A stretch of 64,000 bases of DNA. Origin: Marasmius tenuissimus (lineage: Eukaryota > Basidiomycota > Agaricomycetes > Agaricales > Marasmiaceae). Made by a program: the position numbers and the translations under genes. Positions 60,726-64,000 of the stretch are shown one piece after another. The stretch is taken from positions 4,030,001-4,094,000 of the forward strand of contig JAQOTA010000050.1 of assembly GCA_029532415.1 (NCBI GenBank). The letters run 5' to 3'. Below the pieces are notes generated by a model, which saw only the letters and a list, made by a program, of their open reading frames with translations, was not told the origin of the DNA and did not search any database. Each line of letters starts with the position of its first letter. The first letter of the stretch is position 1.

Positions 60726-63700
60726 ATGACGTCCGAGGTCTTGATAGTCCCAGTGATCCTGGTCAGCGGCTCTCTACATTTCGCGGAAGTCGGGCAGCGA
60801 GCCACTGCCCAGGATGTCATTGATATCCTAGCCGGGAAGGACGAAGTGAAGGCCGAAGTGTTGGGGGACCTGGAAGACAGAGGCTGGGCATTGCAGAAAA
60901 TTAGAGTCGAGTACAACGGACGACCATGGGAAGAGCAAGAGCTCGATGCCCTCGGTAATGGTACGACCATTCGATCTCATCTGATCTGTATACTGACATT
61001 GGACGTCTGTAGGGACCGTCGAACCGAGTGCACCAGTGGCTCCTTTGCTCAATTCCACACAAGTCAAGCCGTCGAGTCAGAGACACTTTTCTTCATTTCC
61101 ACTGACATCCCACCTGCATAATCCTGTTCTCAGGCTTGTTTCCCTTAATCCTTCTCTCTCTCTGAATCTATCCTTTGTTCGTGTTCCCGAAATACACGAC
61201 ACTTTCCTTTACACATGCTTCATATCGCAAGAGACCACAGTCTTTGACATTGTCAATCTGGTCATCGAAGAGCTTGGACTTACGAGATCGTTACCTGTGC
61301 CTGGCGGCGGAAACATCGAGTACGTCCTCGAGGAAGTCTGGAGCGAAGACGACACCGAAAGTAGGTCTCTCAAGGCTGCCACATTCGACTCAATGAATGA
61401 CATATTCTTCCAGAGCACTCGAGGCTACCCTCCTCTTCCTTGATATTCCCCATCGTTCGTTCACCCTTTTGCGCAAACCCATTCAGTTCTTCGGCCACTC
61501 GCAGGTTCAGGTTTTGTGTACCAGATGAATGGTACCGCAGGTCCAAATCCAGGAATGTTTCTTCGGCTTCCACATTACCGTCGCAGGATACGATCAGGCG
61601 GTTGGCGGCGTTGCAAGAAGACGACGAAGAGGAAGAAGAAGAAGGAACAGCTAAGGTTGGACAGGGAGCCACACCAACACACAGTCCCAATTCTAGTGGA
61701 GATTGGAAAGGTTCCATGTCCCAGCATCGACTCTCGAGTATGTTCGATGGTTGGCTTGGCGGCGGGAACAGAAATAGCGTCGTTTTCTCTCCCGAGACCA
61801 ACAGTAACAGGAAGAGCGTTAGCGAACCTCGCCTCATGGAACGGCAATCTTCGTCTCTGCGGCCCTCGGACTCAGAATCGGACGCTGGGGAGGAATCGGA
61901 GGTTGACGAGAATGCGTTCAATGACATGATGGTGCGTGTATGGTCTCGCCACACCTCCGTTCTTCGCTGACGAAAACCTCCCAGGATGCTATGAAACTCA
62001 AGCCTGAGAGTAGACAAGCAATGCGAAATTTGCCAGATGACCGGAAGCGTTATTTGCTGCGCCAGCATCGTCAACAAACCACTGCCGGTATCAACACCGT
62101 TACTCAAACGAGCCCCGGGCGATATGCGAAGTCATACGGGCCGGCTAGCGCAGCTGGTCTGACACGACTTGTACCACAATTGACAGGGGACGGACTCATG
62201 AAACGTTTGTCTATGTGGGGAGCTATACAAGAGGACGGTAGCGCAGAGGCAAGCAGTAATGGAATCATGAAGGGACAGGTTGTGGAGGAACCACAAGCCC
62301 TACAACCTCAGACTACTGGGGGTTTGTGGAGCAATTGGTTCGCTTCTTCCGGAGGCAATAACATTGAGGGTTCACCGAAGTGGTACATAGATGGCTTACG
62401 GACCTACAAGACGACGGACAAGAAGCTCCTGAAACATCTCATATCCCTACGAGTTCATCTATCTACCGTCAAGGTTGGTTGGATCCAAGACTTCATGGGC
62501 CCGGAAAAGGGACTGGAGACCTTGGGAACTCTCCTGGCCAGCATGGTTGGGAAGGGTGGGAAACGGCGGTCATTGACTGAAATCGAAGAGAGTAATCTGT
62601 TTGAGGTTATCAAGTGCATTAAGGTACTCCTCAACACAGAGGTGAGTTTGCATACTCGACTTTAGGAACTCGTTTCACTTATTATCGCCCTGTAGTTTGA
62701 TCGGGTCCTTCAGCAACCTATCATCATCACACATATCACCTATTCGTTGCACGGCGGATCCCTCAAACTACGGACTTTTGTGACAGAACTGCTGGCCGGA
62801 ATATGCTTCCTCCATAACCGTGATGGCTACAAAGTTGTTCTTTCGGCCTTGTCCGACTACCGAGTCGTGTACGACGAGAACTTTCGTTTTGAGTCGCTCA
62901 TCGCATCTCTGAGGCTCCCAGAAGTCTCGCACGATGGGGAGGTGGCTCAAGATGGCTTCGAGTTTGGTAGCGAAGAAGAGGGTATCTGGGAAGCTCGGAC
63001 TGCTTCTATGGCCCTTATCAATGCCATCACAAGCGTCCCGGACTCACTTGAAGACCGCGTTATCCTACGAGAAGAGTTTGGAAGGCGAGGCCTGAATGAA
63101 GTGATAGTGGTGCGTGGTTTCCTTTGAACGACCAGACAATTGTCTCCTCACCTTACCTTGATTAAAGGCTCTCCGATACATTCAACCCCCAGAGCTTCTT
63201 GTCAATCAGTTGAATATATATACGGAGTACAAGTTCGAGGACGAGGAAGATATGCGGGATAGAGCTCGATCGATGGTGGCTGGCGATCCTTCTGGTGAGC
63301 GGCCATCATCCGAGGTCGCGCTTGAGGAAGTAGTTCGTCTCGCAAGACAGCACGGAGAACTTTATCCTATCATGGTCGATATCCTAAACCATTACGGAAA
63401 GATTCTACACAAGGATATAGGCTTGTGAGCTTTGTGGGTCGCCTCGTCGTGACATTCAACTGAACATGCCGTTCCAGGGAACTCAAATCCGACCTCTTCA
63501 CCGTATTGGACCGCTTTGTTGAGCAGGCTGTTATGCTAGATAGCTTGTGAGTCTTCACCTGACTCCTCAACAAAGGGAATACTGATGAGGAATCTCCCAA
63601 AGTGATGACAATTGGTTCCTTTTCATGAAGCGCTTCACAGCGTCCGTTCAACATATCACCGGTCAGGAACTAGACGTCAAAGCGGCTTCTGAAGCTTCCG

Positions 63701-64000
63701 CCCTCAATGTCGTAGAGGAGGAGCTTGAGGCTTTGAGGAGCAAAGTTGAGGAGTTGAGTGACGAGGTATGTGCTGCTACGCTCAAACAAGATCAGGCTTA
63801 TACGAACACATCCAAAGAGGACCTCCCTTCGGAACGAGTTGAACCAACAGGTTGCAGAGTTGAACACCTTCAAATCTCTTCCGACTGCTACTGGTCATTC
63901 TGGACAGGGCAAGCCCGAGAACTTCCATGGTCTCGTTCAACGTCTAGTTCAGAAGGAGAAGCAAGTGTTGTCGCTCCAGTCCGAACTCGATCGGCTCAAA
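60726..64000 (+). CDS. Formin, N-terminal half (3' end outside window)
   Basis: Diaphanous-related formin (Bni1/SepA/Cdc12 type), an actin nucleator under Rho GTPase control at growing tips and septa. The first exon begins at the ATG of MTSEVLIVPVILVSGSLHFA. Residues up to ~240 look like a ubiquitin/RA-like module plus Ser-rich linkers. From ~62000 the GBD-FH3 region is clear: LMKRLSMWGAIQEDG, YIDGLRTYKTTDKKLLKHLI, WIQDFMGPEKGLETLGTLLA, VIKCIKVLLNTE-FDRVLQ, LHGGSLKLRTFVTELLAGIC, LINAITSVPDSLEDRVILRE and LRYIQPPELLVNQLNIYTEY. The end of the window holds a coiled coil (LVQRLVQKEKQVLSLQSELD). FH1 and FH2 must lie beyond 64000. A Glu-rich run (EEEEEE) lies near 61640. Confidence 0.92.

Overview
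The window is nuclear DNA of a filamentous basidiomycete, most likely an Agaricomycete. Genes are dense and cut by many short introns (about 45-90 nt), and the families are fungal: a VelB-type velvet regulator, a basidiomycete-style kinase, fungal sugar transporters, VAC14, TOM7, a formin and a fungal PPR protein. Nearly every gene had to be rebuilt by joining exons. Where I give exact exon limits, reading phase was summed across all joins. No CRISPR array, rRNA, tRNA or intact transposon was seen.

Layout. 0-2 kb: 3' part of an unidentified gene, then unassigned DNA. 2-13 kb: an INO80F-like coiled-coil protein (-), complex I subunit NDUFA13/GRIM-19 (+), a two-HMG-box protein (+), a GNAT acetyltransferase (-), a large mitochondrial PPR protein (+). 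12.8-25.3 kb: VelB (-), Gcs1/ArfGAP1-type ArfGAP (+), methylcrotonyl-CoA carboxylase beta subunit (+), replication-fork protector Tof1/Swi1/Timeless (+), an Rtc3-like SBDS-fold protein (-). 26-29.7 kb: mismatch-repair endonuclease MLH3 (-). 29.7-32.6 kb: gene-poor. 32.6-43 kb: AFG1/LACE1 ATPase (+), a kinase apparently spliced onto a GAT-like domain (-), urease accessory UreF (+), eIF3f (-), TOM7 (-), an RNF220-like E3 ligase (+). 43.5-52 kb: two sugar transporters (+) flanking a SET methyltransferase (-). 52-64 kb: VAC14 (+), a tyrosine phosphatase (-), MCM6 (+), and the 5' part of a formin (+) that runs off the edge.

Most genes are conserved housekeeping genes with no operon logic. Shared themes: three replication/recombination factors (Tof1, MLH3, MCM6), with MluI-box-like sites upstream of Tof1 and MCM6; four mitochondrial proteins (NDUFA13, PPR, MCC beta, AFG1) plus TOM7; and ubiquitin/vesicle factors (RNF220, ArfGAP, VAC14).

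The most unusual observations are the kinase-GAT gene model, several GC-AG introns required to keep conserved reading frames, and micro-exons down to 4 nt (Rtc3, and the start-codon exon of VAC14).
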